DNA of 64,000 nucleotides, from contig CM059621.1 in the NCBI GenBank assembly GCA_030435675.1, forward strand, positions 9,734,001 to 9,798,000, in the 5' to 3' direction. Position 1 is the first letter of the stretch, and each line of letters starts with the position of its first letter. This stretch comes from Steinernema hermaphroditum. Taxonomy: Eukaryota; Nematoda; Chromadorea; Rhabditida; Steinernematidae. Below are positions 24,541 to 41,588 of this stretch, piece by piece. Position numbers and translations under genes: made by a program. The notes under the pieces are model-generated. The model was given only the letters and a program-made list of their open reading frames with translations, had not been told where the DNA came from and searched no databases.

Positions 24541-25089
24541 GCGCCGTCCACAATCAGCGTTGTTTTCCCACCGCGGCCCCCGATCACTTGATCCGCCGTG
24601 CGCCCGAGCCAAGACGATCGATTAGATGCCCTAGTGACCGCCGAATCCAGATTCCTCCTCGACGCCCCGACGACCGCACGGCTCTGCCGCCGAATCCCCG
24701 CAAAGCTGTTCGCCTCACTCCTCGACAAGGTGAGTCCTTCGAGACCCTTCGCACCTCAGATCGCCGATTCCGATCGATCTCCACTAACCTTCGCGCTTTG
24801 CGGCTCTAAGAAAGAACGCGCGAACATTCCTGATGATCGTTTCTCACGAGCACTCCTGGACAAATCGTTGGCACGCTTGGCGACTCCGTTCTCGACGGCT
24901 CGCGCGCTCTGACCGGGTTACGGTAGTCTGGCGTCAATCGGTCGCGTCGTCTCTGTCTCGCTTCGTCATTTCGAGTTGGGAGACAGGCGGAGTCGGTCGA
25001 ATCTCGGGTGATTCAGAATCCGATCCCGTGCCGCCCTCGCTTCTGATTCACACGGCGCCGCGTTTCAGATAAGCGGAGCGATTTCTGCG
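24541..25089 (+). promoter_or_regulatory. Probable 5' UTR exon and intron of the small membrane-protein gene
   Basis: A GC-rich exon ends at CTCGACAAG|GTGAGT (about 24729). The next strong acceptor, CGTTTCAG at about 25061-25068, precedes the ATG at 25090. The exon has no in-frame ATG, so it is best read as untranslated. The resulting intron of about 340 bp is far longer than the coding introns of this genome, a common place for enhancers. Confidence 0.4.
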
Positions 25090-25616
25090 ATGGGAGGCAG
25101 CAGTAGTCAGCCGCAACACCGGCCACTCGCCATGGAGCACCCGCCGGCTCCCTACCCCGACATGAACATGATCTTCAAGGGGATTCCTAAGATGATGCAG
25201 GTGAGTTCTCCACAGCTTCCTCCGCTCACGTGTTTCTCCAGGTGGCCGACGACATGCACCGCATGACGGACTACATCCAAGACCTGCGCAACATGACCCT
25301 CGCGCTCGGTGTGATGAGCTTCATCGGAATGCTCCTCTTCCTGCTCGTCAAGTTCAAAAGCGGACGTCGGTCCCGTAATCGTCGTCGACGCGAAGACACT
25401 TACGTAGGTCTCCATCTTGACTGCTTTCGCATTTTTCCTTTCCAGGCTCAGCGAGGCATGCCGTTCACGCCGGAGCCCTGGGACCGCAGCCACAACGGTT
25501 CGGCGCACAAGATCGACATGGAGAAGATGCGCCTCTCACAGACCGCCTCGCACCACGACTTCGCCAGCCTGGATCACGCGCAGAGCAACGGCGGCCCCCC
25601 GACGCACAAAGTCTGA
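25090..25616 (+). CDS. Small single-pass membrane protein with N-myristoylation motif
   Basis: Two short introns (after MMQ and after DTY) give a protein of about 145 residues. It opens MGGSSSQPQHRPL, with Gly2 and Ser at position 6 fitting N-myristoylation. Next is a Pro/Met-rich stretch, then a helix (DDMHRMTDYIQDLRNM), one hydrophobic span (LALGVMSFIGMLLFLLV), a basic stop-transfer patch (KFKSGRRSRNRRRRE) and a polar tail ending GGPPTHKV. The order suggests an inward basic tail just after the membrane span. AATAAA is at 25865. No family recognised. The gene stands alone between a large regulatory region and the convergent ECHDC3 gene. Confidence 0.75.
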
Positions 25617-25927
25617 TTTCCGTTTCGATTCTTCCACCTTCTTTGCCTTCTTCGGTGCTTCTTTAACATGTGAGACCGCTTGACTGACCGTAATGCATGC
25701 CTTCCTCTCGTTTTCTTCGTTTTCGTTTCACCGCGCCGTTTTAGAAGCACGAGCCCGTCACGCTGATGGTAGAGAGTCTGCCGTATGCTGATTCATCGTG
25801 ACCTCCCCGAGTTCTGATTTTGCTCACAATGCCCGTTGTACATACGTAATCGAGTTCATTTGGCAATAAAATCTCCGAACTTATTAGCACCGTGTAAAAT
25901 GGCACGACCGCATACTCGTTGCTGCAC

Positions 25928-26928
25928 CTAATTTCCCATCTTCTCGTTGGAGTGTGTCCATATGGGCGACCGCTTCTCGATGAAGGAGTTGATGCCTTCC
26001 TGACAGTCGACCATCTTCGCGTTCTCCACCATCACCGCCTCTCCAAACCTGAAATGCGCGTATTTCACTTCATGGCCTCCAAAAATAGCCGAAACCTATA
26101 GGCTTGGTTCTGGGGAAGTTCGACTTGGGTGTAGAAGAAGGCCTTTCCCAGCGACGTCACGCTTCGGCTCATCGAACAGATGGCTTCGGCGACGCGGAGA
26201 GACTCAAATCGGACTTGGTCGTCAGGAACGACGCGCGAAACCAGCCCGACAGCCAGCGCCTCCTGGGCGGAGATCGAACGTGCCGTCAGAAGCATGTCCA
26301 GCGCCATTTTGCGGGGAATGTTGCGGACCAGCGGGATGGACGGCGTCGAGCAGAAGATACCGGCCTTCAGCCTAGACCGCCGGAGTCATCAGCGGAGAGA
26401 AATTGGTGACTCACCCGGGCACCGAGAAAGACGCGTTCTCGCCGGCCACGGCGATGTCACAGGAGGCGACCAGTTGGCACCCGGCCGCAGCAGCCACTCC
26501 CTGGACTTCGGCGATAACCGGGAGATGCATGCTCTGGATTTGACTCATCAGTTGTGTGCACTTCGCGAAGAGAACCTTCTGGGCGATGATGTCGCCATCG
26601 GTTTTCTGAAACACGTTGTGAGCATTGAGAGTGGGAAACAGCTTACCAGCTCCTTGAGGTCGTGACCTCCAGAGAAAGCCTTGCCCTCGGCGGCGATGAT
26701 GACTGCGCGGAGCTTTGCGATGGCGTTGATGCCCTTCAGCTCTGCCAACAAGGTGTCCATCAGCTCCAGCGAGAGAACGTTGCGCTTGTTGGGGACGTTC
26801 AGAACAATCCTCACAACTTGGTTGTTAAGGTATATCTCTCGCCGCAGCGCGTCCTCCGACGATGGCGCCGAGCAGAAGCGCCTCCAGGCGACATTCCGTA
26901 GAGAAGGAACGGAAACATGGCCGAGCAT
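25928..26928 (-). CDS. Enoyl-CoA hydratase domain protein 3 (ECHDC3), mitochondrial
   Basis: Crotonase-fold protein. The start at 26928, MLGHVSVPSLRNVAWRRFCS, looks like a mitochondrial presequence. Blocks: VVRIVLNVPNKRNVLSLELM, the oxyanion-hole region RAVIIAAEGKAFSGGHDLKE, LPVIAEVQGVAAAAGCQLVA then SCDIAVA, ASFSVPG, FCSTPSIPLVRNIPRKMALD, SAQEALAVGLVSRVVP and the C-terminus AVMVENAKMVDCQEGINSFI followed by EKRSPIWTH. The last segment matches the ECHDC3 ending (GISAFLQKRKPVWSH). Short introns fall near 26597-26645, 26370-26415 and 26055-26100. Catalytic acid positions typical of true hydratases are not obvious, as in this subfamily, so substrate and activity are uncertain. Confidence 0.88.
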
Positions 26929-27254
26929 CGGGCTTCTGCAAAAAGCGGCGGCCTTAGGGCACTCGCGCGCGCTAAAAGTACGCAGAGAAGGCGGCTGAAC
27001 CGAATAGGGAAGGGGGAGTCCCGACGAAATAATCTCTTTTACTCATCAAGCGGTCACAGAAAAGAATAACGACATAAAACTGAGAATCCATTAAGTTATA
27101 ACAACCATCGACAAGAGGAAGATTATGGAAATAAAATTACGGTATAATACAGTGGAGACATGACAGGTTAGGAGCAGAGGCACTAGGACGGCGTAACAAC
27201 AATCATAACAAGCACTTAGAATTTACAAAATTTACAGATAATATCGTCAGACGG
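26929..27254. other. Intergenic region, AT-rich
   Basis: About 325 bp between the ECHDC3 start and the LET-413 stop, both on the minus strand. AT-rich from 27000 onward, fitting a 3' UTR for the LAP gene plus an outron/promoter for ECHDC3. No gene seen. Confidence 0.4.
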
Positions 27255-32229
<4,975 letters not shown>

Positions 32230-33717
32230 CCTTGCCAATACGACAGGAAATTCTCAACGACGGAAAACAGCGCGCAACAGAGAAACGACTAGCTGTCCAA
32301 TTTAGAGGTCTCTGTGGCAGAACCTACCGGTAGGTCATCCTCTGAAAGACACGGAAAGATACAAGGAGTCCGCTCGAAGAAAATGTCGAAAACTAGCCTT
32401 GTATACACGCAAACAGAGCAAACAAACGCAGCGATGAACCGACGAAACAGCTAACAGCGCGCAGAAGAACAGAAAATAACGCTGTCAAGCGATGCCAGAC
32501 GATGCACAGTCACTATTGGCGCACTAAAAGAAGGTGAATCACGCACGCATTACGCGGTTTAGTGCTGCCTCATGCATAACGAGCCCGAGAACACCTTCGT
32601 AAGTACTGCTGTCGTCAGAGTCCGAGCCAGCACGCAAATCGCGATTGTTTCCAACGGTTTGTCAAGTGTCATAAGTCGTGTGCTCCGCACACGCGTATGC
32701 AAAACAGCATTTAACCTTGAACATCCCTCACGCCCAACGACGCAGGCGCGTATAGTAGGAGTGCAGGCGACAGTTCGCCACAGCGACGGAGTTACATGAA
32801 GAGTAAAGCATCATTTCCGTTCACTTTTAGCGGCGCTCTCTCGACCACCGTAATCGATATTCCAGATTTAATCTCGCAGGGCGAAGTGCTAAATGGAAAA
32901 GGTCAAAGGAAGCAGTCGAGAAAAAGGAAACGCAGCGCACACAGACCAGAGCAGAGTAATTACACGAGGAGCCGGCGGAAGAACGAAATCCTCGTACCGG
33001 TATCGCTGCCTAAGTTAAGGCGCTGTGAATAAGCAATAACAATCCGGAATAACTGGTTGTGCATAATCGATTCCCGCTCTCCTCAAAAGGACGACACGTA
33101 TCAGCGGCTGATAACAGAGTTTGTTGGCATTCGCAGGGCGCCGCCCGGAGTCGCGGCGAGTCTCTGTCAAGCAGCTGCCGCCACGCCCGAAATCGCTTGA
33201 ATCCGGCGACTTCCACCGTCCCGGTGGTTCGCCTCGTCGCGCGTACTATAACCCGCCGCGGAGCCGTCCCGCGACAGGGCACTCGCGGCGGAACCTCTGC
33301 GGACTTCTGCCCCCACGACCTTCACGCTTGAGTTCGGAGTCGCCGTGAGGGAGTCGCGCGCGCAGGAGCGGCCGAACGACGCCAGCGCGATAGGTGTCGG
33401 GATGATGGAGAGACGCCGGCGGTGATGGCACCGCGGGGAAAACGAAAACAAGCGCCGGCGGCCTCTCCGGGCAGAAGACGCCGCCTGGAAGGAGACCGAT
33501 GATGAATCCCGCTTCTGAGGAAGATGCGACCGCCGACAAAACAGTTCTGCGCCGGCAGGTATCGACTCGGGACATGCGATGGGCGCGCTCTCCAACGTCA
33601 CGCGCCGCGAAAATCCCCCAAATATGCTAATCTTCCCGCGATCTGGCGCCGGAGGTCCGAGGGAAGGCGCGGTTCAAATGGATTTATCTATTACAGTGGT
33701 ACTCTATGGATGCGTGG
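32230..33717. other. Intergenic region upstream of the LET-413 gene
   Basis: About 1.5 kb between LAP gene 1 (start 32229) and the stop of LAP gene 2 (33718). The first kilobase is of mixed composition with only short open frames. 33100-33600 is GC-rich with open frames on both strands but no recognisable protein. Likely promoter/outron of the LET-413 gene. Confidence 0.4.
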
Positions 33718-36700
33718 TCATTGTGAAAGGACGACGTCTGCGTCGCTGAGTTTCAGGAGGTCTGTGGGAGTCGGACTACAGTAGCCGTCTTCGTCGATGT
33801 TCTCCATTCGCTGAAACGAAGGGGTTAGACGCTGAAGGGGGCCGAGGCACCTACGCTGTGGACGAGGTGAACCCTCCGGATGAGTTCGTCGGCGCTGGCG
33901 CACGTCTTGATTATGCTTTGGAGCCGAAGCTGACGCCATTCGCTTCGTTTGCGTGCCTTTGCCTGCTGTTCCTCCACAGAGAGTTCGGATACGGTCGACG
34001 GCGTTGGGGAGAGAGCGACCAGAAGGCGGTTCTCGGCCTTCTTGGTGCGCACCACACTCGGGAGGGACTTCGAGGGGAGCGGGCTGAAAGACGAAGAGTG
34101 CGCGGGGAGGCAGGAAGCGCCTACCACTCGTCGAGGATGTTGCGGAAGGAGGCGATGGAGTCGTCGAGATCGTCGAAGTCGGTCGAGGGGCCCAAGATCT
34201 TCTTTCTCTCCTTCTGCTTCAGCTTCTCCACTTCTTCGGAACTCAGAAGAGTCCGCCGGGAAGGGGGCGCCTGCGGAACGCTCGTGGTCGCCGTCTGCGC
34301 GCCGATTTTGGTTTCGAACTCTTTTATTTTCGAGGAGAAGTCGAGTTTTTCGGAGCACACTTGATCGATCTGAAGGAGATGAATGGCTTGGGTGGCGAAT
34401 CCAATACTAAACGCTACCACTTCTTTGCTCGGCTTGGGGGCTACAGGAGGCAGAGCGCGTTTGGGGGGATTCTCGGGAGAGGGGCTCTCGAGGGGAGAAG
34501 GGGGAAGTGGCGACGACGCGGAGAGTGGAGGGATGTGCTCCAGGGAGGCAGCGATCGTCTTCAAATTCGCCGTCTGCGGAACGGGCCTCGTCTCCTCTTC
34601 TTCCTCCCTGGCGAGGTCTACCTCCTCCTCGTCAAGCACCGCCGACTCGAACTCCCTGAGCACCACGAAGCGCATCACGTCTTCCGGCACCCGGAGGAGC
34701 TCGACGGCGTCGCTGTGGGTGGCCCCTTCGAGGGACCTTCCGTTCGCCTGCAGAAGACGGTCGCCCTTCCGGATGCCCGCGCGGAAGGTCGGGCCGTCTT
34801 CGAGGACCTTCGTCACGTAAATTCCGTTGTCATTCGCCTGAAGAATACATCTTCGAGGGTCCCGCAACAAGAACCCACCTTGACGGGGGCCGATTCGACG
34901 CCTCCGGCGATCGTCCACCCGAGTTCGCCGTCCTCGCCCCTCTCGACGGCGACTTCCACGCGGATCGAGGCGTTATTCCGCCCTTCGGGGCGCGGCGCGG
35001 CATCCACGGTCTCCTCCTCCGCCACGGCCTCGTTTTCTTCGTGCACCGACTCCACTTCCACGTGCACCTCCTCGTCGGAGGCGTCGCTCGCCGCCTTCCG
35101 CGTCTTTAGAATCGATTTCGTGGGCTCCTTGAACTCCATCACCCGTGACGCCGTCTCCGGCGCCTTCTGTGCGTCCCTCTTGCATTTCCGGTGGGGTGTT
35201 CCACGGCGCACGAGGCGTCCGGAGGGGCCGTCCTCCTCGAACTCGCTGTCTTCGAACTTCACCTTCTGACTGGCCGCTCCGGAGCCATGGCTCACGATGT
35301 CATCCTCGGAGTCTGACTGTGGGAGGAGGACACAGGTATAGACGCGGACGTGGGTCGCTGGGTCCCTCGTCTCCGTCAGCACCATCTTCGGATGCGGCTG
35401 CGACAGCGACAGCCAGATGGCACGCAGTTTCGGGGGTACGGTAATGGTGAAGGGAAGATGGGACAGACGGTTGCCGCACACATCGAGGACGGTGAGGGCG
35501 CCCAGCTTGCCGATCTCCATGGGTAGCTCGGAGAGTTCGTTGGAGCGGAGGCTCAACACGCTCAGGGAGGCACAGTTGCCGATCTTCAAGTGGAAGAGAA
35601 GGTGGAATGCGCCGGAGGGGACTCACCGAGGAGGGGAGCTCGAGAATGCGGTTGTTGTCGAGATGGAGGTTCTTCAGGCGCCTGAGATGGCCGATGGTGC
35701 TCGGGAGGACGGAGATGAGGTTGCTGCTGGCGTAGAAGTCGTTCAGCTGAAGACACCCTCCGATGGCCGGGGTCAGCTCGTCCAGGTGGTTCCCCTCGAC
35801 GTTCAGGATGGAGAGCTGCTTTAGGCGTCCAATGGAACTCGGGAGGCAGTGGAGGTCGTTGGCGCCGACACGAAGCTCGGCGAGGGCGCCGAGATCCCCG
35901 ATGGCGTCAGGAAGGCGCGAGATCCGGTTCTTCGAAACGTCCAGCTCCTCGAGATGCGCGCACGCCGTGAGGGTCTCCGGGAGGGAGTCCAACTCGTTTT
36001 CGTCCACGATGAGCATGCGGAGCTCGCTGAGGTCGCCGATTTCGTCGGGCTGAAGTCAGAGCAAGGTTTACCGGCCTTGAGCGTCCGCCCTACCAGGAAA
36101 GAGAGCTTGTTCTCGCCAAGGTCGAGGTGCCGCAGCGCCTGGAGGCTACTGACAGAGGGGGGAATCGAGTGGTCGCGGAGCTCGTTCTTGCGCAGCTCGA
36201 GGAACTCGAGGTTAACGAGGTTTCCGATGGCGCTTGGCAGGTCCGTGAGGTTCGTGTCGCTGAGATAGAGCTCCCTGAGGGCGCTCAGCTGCGTGATGGA
36301 GCTCGGAAGGCTGCAAGGGCTCAGTGCAGGCTCATCACCCGGGAGGGGGAACTTACGTGGTGATCGTCGTATTTCTGCTGAGGGAGAGCAGCTGGAGACT
36401 CGTACACGAGCCCAGCGATTTGGGGAGGTCCATAATTTCTAAAAGAGGACTTGGATGGCAGACCCCGATGACCTACCGTTGGACTCAAGGTTCAGCTCGA
36501 CTAGGTTCTTCAGATTCCCGATGGCGTCGGTGACATCGCCTACGAGGTTCCCCTGCAGGGAGAGTCGCTCGAGCTTCCGGCACTGGAAGAGACCCTGAAA
36601 GAGGAGCTGTGGCCAGAGGGCGCCGGAGGCTTGCCTCGGGGAGCTCTGTGATGTCGTTGGTGTCGAGGACGAGTTCGCGGAGATGGGCGGCGTAGCGCTC

Positions 36701-36799
36701 GATGCCTTCGGGGACCTCCTCGAGCTTCGAGGCGCCGAAGTCAAGCGATTCAACACGCCTCTGGCACGCGAAGAGGGGGATGCAGGCGAGCAGTTTCAT
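33718..36799 (-). CDS. LAP-family paralogue 2 (LRRs plus one PDZ)
   Basis: Start at 36799, MKLLACIPLFACQRRVESLD, which parallels the LET-413 opening. LRRs follow (NRISRLPDAIGDLGALAELR, LNVEGNHLDELTPAIGG), then LPMEIGKLGALTVLDVCGNR and LPFTITVPPKLRAIWLSLSQ with the LAP-specific block TRDPATHVRVYTCVLLPQS, and VKFEDSEFEEDGPSGRLV with the GTPHRK motif. One PDZ: GELGWTIAGGVESAPVK then GIYVTKVLEDGPTFRAGIRK and GDRLLQANG. The tail has ALPPVAPKPSKEV and RKRSEWRQLRLQSI, homologous to gene 1, and ends ADVVLSQ. Strongly GC-rich codon use and short introns, unlike gene 1. Function inferred as a polarity/adhesion scaffold. Confidence 0.85.
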
Positions 36800-37147
36800 T
36801 GCGCCTGAAAGCGGTGACGTACAGATGACACTACGGGCCACCGATCGATGCGCCGGAAAGGTCAAGGGGTGGGGTGGACGCGTACCTGGGCGGCTGACCT
36901 TGGCCGGTCCACGCTCGACTTGCACTGACCGTACGCCCAAAGCAGAAGAGCGCCGCGCTCAAAGGGGCGACATCGACGCGTAAACAACTCGCGGCCACAG
37001 CCACCCCCGCTGGCTCCGGACAGCCACCACCGAGGGGAGGGGTGAGTCACTGTAGGTATGCTACTTGAAGGCCCGGGGTGTCTTGTCTTCTAGACGTCTT
37101 CGGAGTCTGCTAGACGATCTTCTGCTTAAATATAGACGCGCATCTGC
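36800..37147. other. Spacer between LAP paralogues 2 and 3
   Basis: About 350 bp with no gene. Holds a short imperfect direct repeat of TCTAGACG/GCTAGACG at about 37090-37115. Consistent with the 3' UTR of paralogue 3 and the outron of paralogue 2. Confidence 0.35.
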
Positions 37148-39497
37148 TTAGGTGTGAACTGATCGATTTATTTTGTGAGCAAGAGGTGTCATGGCACTAG
37201 AGTATATCGCACAGTATCCTGAGAGGTCCGGGATCACGCTAGAATGGCCGAAGAGTTGTGGCACAAAGGCGTCGCCATCAGAAGGGGGGCTCTCTGAAAG
37301 GGGAGGAGTCATCTCCGCCGCTACCGTAGTCTCACCTACCACTGTGAGCTCCTCGTCCTCTTCAGAGTCGATCATCGGTATGTCGAGGTCCATGACGTAC
37401 GAGGCGACGGGGTTAGAGGGCGTCTCCTGTGTCGTCGTGGAGGAGGCATCGTCGCAGGTCGACGTCTGCGAGGAGAGCGACGACGACTCGAGGCGTTCGA
37501 CGACGAGCTCCAGAGGCGCGTCGAGGGAGGTGTTCACGAAGTACTCGATCGCCTCGCAGTGCCTGATGTTGGAGAAGTCGACGCCATTAGCGCCGAGGAT
37601 ACGGTCCCCTACACGGACGTCGGCGCCGAAGGCGGCGCCCCCCACGACGATGTTGACGACACGGATCGGGAGGCCCTCGTCGCTGCCGCCGACGAAGGAG
37701 AAGCCCCACTCGTCGCGCCCGAGGCGCTCCAGCTCGCAGACGACCCTCTGCTTCTGCGCCTCGAAAAACGTCTCCGATTCCGTCGACGTCGACGCGAAGG
37801 CCTGTTCGCTCAAGGCGCCTACCGTAGTCTCGTAGTTGGCGAGTCTGGACATGAGCGACTTGATCGCGAGTGGCGTACTCTGGCGCATCGTCGGATTCCG
37901 GACGAATGAGGTCCGCGCCGGTGTGGCTGAGTCGACGAACTTTACCTTCGAGGGAGTTGACGCCTTGCTCGTCGAGGCTGAACCCTCTAAACGACTCTGT
38001 AAGGTTATGGTACTTGTGGTGAGCATGCCTTCTTTGATAAGCTTCACTCGGCTCTGTGGGAGATTTGCTGCGACAAGAACCCGGATGCCCGTCTTCGGGT
38101 CCTCTGCCGGGGAGAAAGCCGGGATCGGACGAGGCTGGTTTACCGTAACCCAAAGGGCCTCGAGGTAGGGGAGGATGACGTTGACAGTAAAGGGAAGATG
38201 CGAGAGACGGTTGAAGCAGACGTCGAGGACTTTGAGGCTCGCGAGGCGTCCGACGTCCATCGGGATCTCGCGGAGGTTGTTGTGCCGCAGCGAGAGCACG
38301 CGAAGGGAACGGCAGGCCCCGATCTGAAGGGAGCGGTTAGGCCGGGATCAGAGGGTGGAAGGAGGCATACGGTAGTGGGCAGTTCGAGGAGTTCGTTGGA
38401 GTCGAGGTTCAGGGAGTGGAGGCGCTCGAGGTTCCCGACGGCGCTGGGTATCTTGGAAAGAAAATTGTCAGAGAGGTCGAGGTTCTCGAGGACGGCGCAG
38501 CTTCCGATCGCCGGGGTGAGCGTCTCGAGGCAGTTCTCCTGCGAGTGTAGGACCCGGAGCGCCTTCAGCCGCCCGAGAGAGTTCGGGAGCTCGCGCAGGC
38601 GGTTCCGGGAACAGCGGAGCTCTCCTAGCGCCTTGAGATCGCCGAGGCCCTCTGGAAGACAGCCTATCCGGTTGCGCGATATATCGAGGACCTCCAGTTT
38701 GGCGCAGCGCTCGATCTCGTCGGGGATGAAGTCGATCTCGTTCTCATCGATTGTCAGCTCGTGGAGATTCGTCAGAAGACCGATATCTGTCGGCTTAAAG
38801 GGAGCGTCGGGAGGGGTATGGTACCGAAACGCCTACGATGTACGGGATCTCATTGTTCCCGATGTCGAGACTGGCGAGGTTGGCGAGTTGACAGAGGACG
38901 GGCGGGAAGGAGCCGAGCTGATTGTCGCGGACATCGAGGTGCCGGAGGTTCTGGAGGCGGGCGAAGTCGCTGGGCAACTCAATGAGATCAACGGAGGCGA
39001 CGTTGAGGGTGGTGAGGGACTCGATGTGGGAGATCGTCGAGGGCAGGCTGAAATAGGCGACGTAGGGAGGCACGGGATGGGGGACCCACTAAGGGAAGTC
39101 GTTGGCGGTGAGGCTGAGAAGGGAGAGGTTGGGGCAGGAGGAGAGATCTTCGGGGAGACGCTCGATGCAGTTTCCGTTGAGGATGAGCTCCTCCAGAGAG
39201 CGGAGCCGCGAGATGCCCTCGGGGAGGTGCCGGATGCAGTTGCATCCGAGGTCGAGGAACTCAAGTTTGTCGAAGTCGTAGAGCTCCTGAAGAGGAGATG
39301 AGGGTGCAGGTGCGTCGAGGTACCTTCGGGACGAACTCGATGCAGTTGGAGCTGAGGTTGAGCTCGCGAAGCGTGGCGCGGCACTTCTCGATCTCGCGCA
39401 TCGGCACGTCTTCGAGCTTCGAGCAGCGTGCGTCGATCCACTCGATGCGGCGCCTCTGGCAGCGAAAGCGGAGGAGATCCGGAGGAATGCACGGCAT
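37148..39497 (-). CDS. LAP-family paralogue 3 (LRRs plus one PDZ)
   Basis: Start at 39497, MPCIPPDLLRFRCQRRRIEW. LRR exons: LYDFDKLEFLDLGCNCIRHL, LPSTISHIESLTTLNVASVD, LLTNLHELTIDENEIDFIPD, LGRLKALRVLHSQENCLETL, LSLRHNNLREIPMDVGRLAS. The LAP-specific block is LEALWVTVNQPRPIPAFSPA then GIRVLVAANLPQS. The single PDZ is EWGFSFVGGSDEGLPIR, then VGDRILGANGVDFSNIRHCE. The tail is Ser/Thr/Glu-rich and ends HKINRSVHT; it lacks the EWRQ block seen in genes 1 and 2. Checked joins: FVPK|ELYDF, NDFPY|LPST and NEIPYI|PTDIG, with introns of 35-50 nt. The most diverged of the three copies. GC-rich. Confidence 0.83.
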
Positions 39498-40197
39498 CTC
39501 GGCACGGCGGGGTCGACGGAATGCGGGCGTCGTCGGCAGGTTGCCGCGCAATGAGGAGGCGAGTGCAGGCCTAATCGATGGGCTGACGGTCATACATACT
39601 GTCATGGGAGATGCAGGAAGGGAAGGCGGGGCTCCCTATTAGGCGCTTTGTTTAGACTGCGCTCAGAGCTCCGTATTAGGCGCTTTGTTTAGACTGCGCT
39701 CGGACAAAGCCCGGCGCTGCTTCTAGGGGAGCGCACAGCGCCGTCCTGGGGGAGGGGTTTCAGAAGAAGACGGAGCGGATCGTCGTCGGACATCTGCATC
39801 CTCTCCCTAACGTTTAAATCACGAGGAGAAATGTTGCAGTTGGGGGAAGAATTCGTGACCAGGACCAGGGGGTCGTGATGGTCGTCGAGGAAGTGAGTGA
39901 GGGGTTTCGGTGACACTTGGAACCAGCGGCTCAGAATCCGTTCACAGGGTGTACTGTAAGGAGGCAGATAGCGGCTCTTGCAGAAGCTTTCCCCACACGA
40001 ATTGCCTGATTCACAACTGTACTACGGTACTTTCTTCTCCTGCTGGCGAAAGACGGCACCGCGCGCCGTTGCCTTCCGAGTTCTCCAAACGCGGCGCCTT
40101 TCGTGATTTTTCCGCGGATTATCTCCCCTTTTGGTGCAGCCCACGTTACTCCACGCTTCCCTCGCCTCTTCTACTTGGTTCGTTTCAGTTCCCGAAT
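39498..40197. other. Divergent region between LAP paralogue 3 and CSN3
   Basis: Contains a tandem duplication of about 35 bp (copies begin near 39639 and 39674; unit TATTAGGCGCTTTGTTTAGA and on). A 75-residue minus-strand frame at 39916-39689 (MSPKPLTHFLDDHHDP) has no recognised relatives. GTTTCAG at about 40184-40190 precedes the CSN3 ATG and looks like a trans-splice acceptor. Confidence 0.4.
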
Positions 40198-41588
40198 ATG
40201 GAATTCGCGGAGAGGATCCAAGAGATTGAGAGCGAGATCGCCGCGCTGAACGGCATCGCCGAGAAGTCCGAAAGACTCCGCAGAATCGGGGGCCTCGTCA
40301 ACGCCCTGCTGTCGCGCCTCAACGGCGAGAACGTGACGCCGATCATCGAAGCATGTAAGTACCCTGTGACTTCATCTTCGTCAGTTTTAAGGCTACTCTT
40401 GTTTAGATGTCCGCACCTTCCAGAATCTCGCCACCGTTTTCCTCGCAGAAACCAACGCCTCTACCGGTGTGCCACTGCTACGCGACGCCATTCAAGTGAT
40501 CGTCGGCGACGGGAAGATCATCACTTCGCTTCATGGAAGGTTCTTCGAGCTTTGCATAAAGACCAGGGACTTCGAAGTTGGGCAGTCACTGATTCACGAC
40601 GATGCTCGTGAACTCCTCAAAGAGGTAAGGAACCGTTGAGGGATCAGTTTACAGATGGCCTTTGCAGAAGACATCGGGAACTCCCGAATACGACGTGAAA
40701 TCAGTGCTGTTCTACTTTTTCCACGCCGGAAACCTCCTTTGCCAAGCGGAGCAGTTCGAGCGTGCTCTACGCATGTACATGTCCGTGCTCGTTCTTCCGT
40801 CCACTTCGGTGTCACCCTATGTGCTTGAAGCGTACAAGAAGTTTGTGCTCATCAACCTTATTCTCGGCTCGCCCGTCAAGGAGCTCCCGTCCAATATGAG
40901 CTGCGGCTTGGAACGAGCCATCCGACCCAAGTGCAGCGAATACGATGAACTGGCCAAGATATGCCGCAGCACTTCCTACGGGAAGAACGTTCCCGGGAAC
41001 GTCATCAACTACCTGAATTCCGTTGTGAAGGTAATTCAGGGTGACGGACATGAAGCCCTCGCTCATCTTGTGGTGAAGCGTGTCCGATACGACGCCGTTA
41101 TGCGAGTGGCCGAAGCGTTCAAAGTGATCAAATTCGAGGACGTGATCCGCCGCGCTTTCCTGAAGGACGAGAAGGAGGCCCAAGAATTGATTCAGGACCT
41201 GGTCGAAGCCAAACGCCTACTTGCTGTGATCGACAAGACCGCCGGTTTCATCAGATTCGAGTTCCCTGATAACACTAACGTCAACGCCGAGTCTCTCGGC
41301 CAGTGCGCGCAGAATATCAGCGAACTGAAAGTTCAAGTGGGCAAGTATGACGACATCGCCCGTAGCCACAAGTATTATGTTCTGAAGTAGGTTTAGTGTA
41401 TAATTGTTTTAGTTAGAAGTGTACAGAGAATAAAATAACCATTCGTTTGCAGGCAAGGAGGTCATTCAACGCCGGCCACAGCTTCCAACGTCCCCTCGAC
41501 CTCGACGAACGACGACGAAGGCTTCGGCCAGGTGGCCCAGGCGCTTCTCCCCATCCGGCCCCCGCCCCCTCCTGGCTTCCGTCAATAG
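40198..41588 (+). CDS. csn-3: COP9 signalosome subunit 3
   Basis: PCI-domain subunit of the CSN complex, which removes NEDD8 from cullins. Start at 40198 (MEFAERIQEIESEIAALNG) shortly after GTTTCAG. Blocks: FYFFHAGNLLCQAEQFERAL, YVLEAYKKFVLINLILGSPV then KELPSNMS, YDELAKICRSTSYG, the PCI region IQDLVEAKRLLAVIDKTAGF, and SLGQCAQNISELKVQVGKYD. The block around YKKFVLINLIL and the order of blocks match animal CSN3. After YVLK a stop follows directly, with AATAAA at 41430. A GTAGGT donor there splices in phase to an exon at 41453 that adds a Ser/Thr and poly-Pro tail ending PPPPPGFRQ at 41588. Both forms may exist. Confidence 0.88.

Noticed and set aside
33167..33601. Minus-strand open frame upstream of LET-413
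   Set aside because: GC-rich region with similar frames on both strands and no family-like motif; treated as promoter sequence.
39689..39916. 75-residue minus-strand frame upstream of LAP copy 3
   Set aside because: No acceptor links it to the LAP gene and it has no recognisable features.
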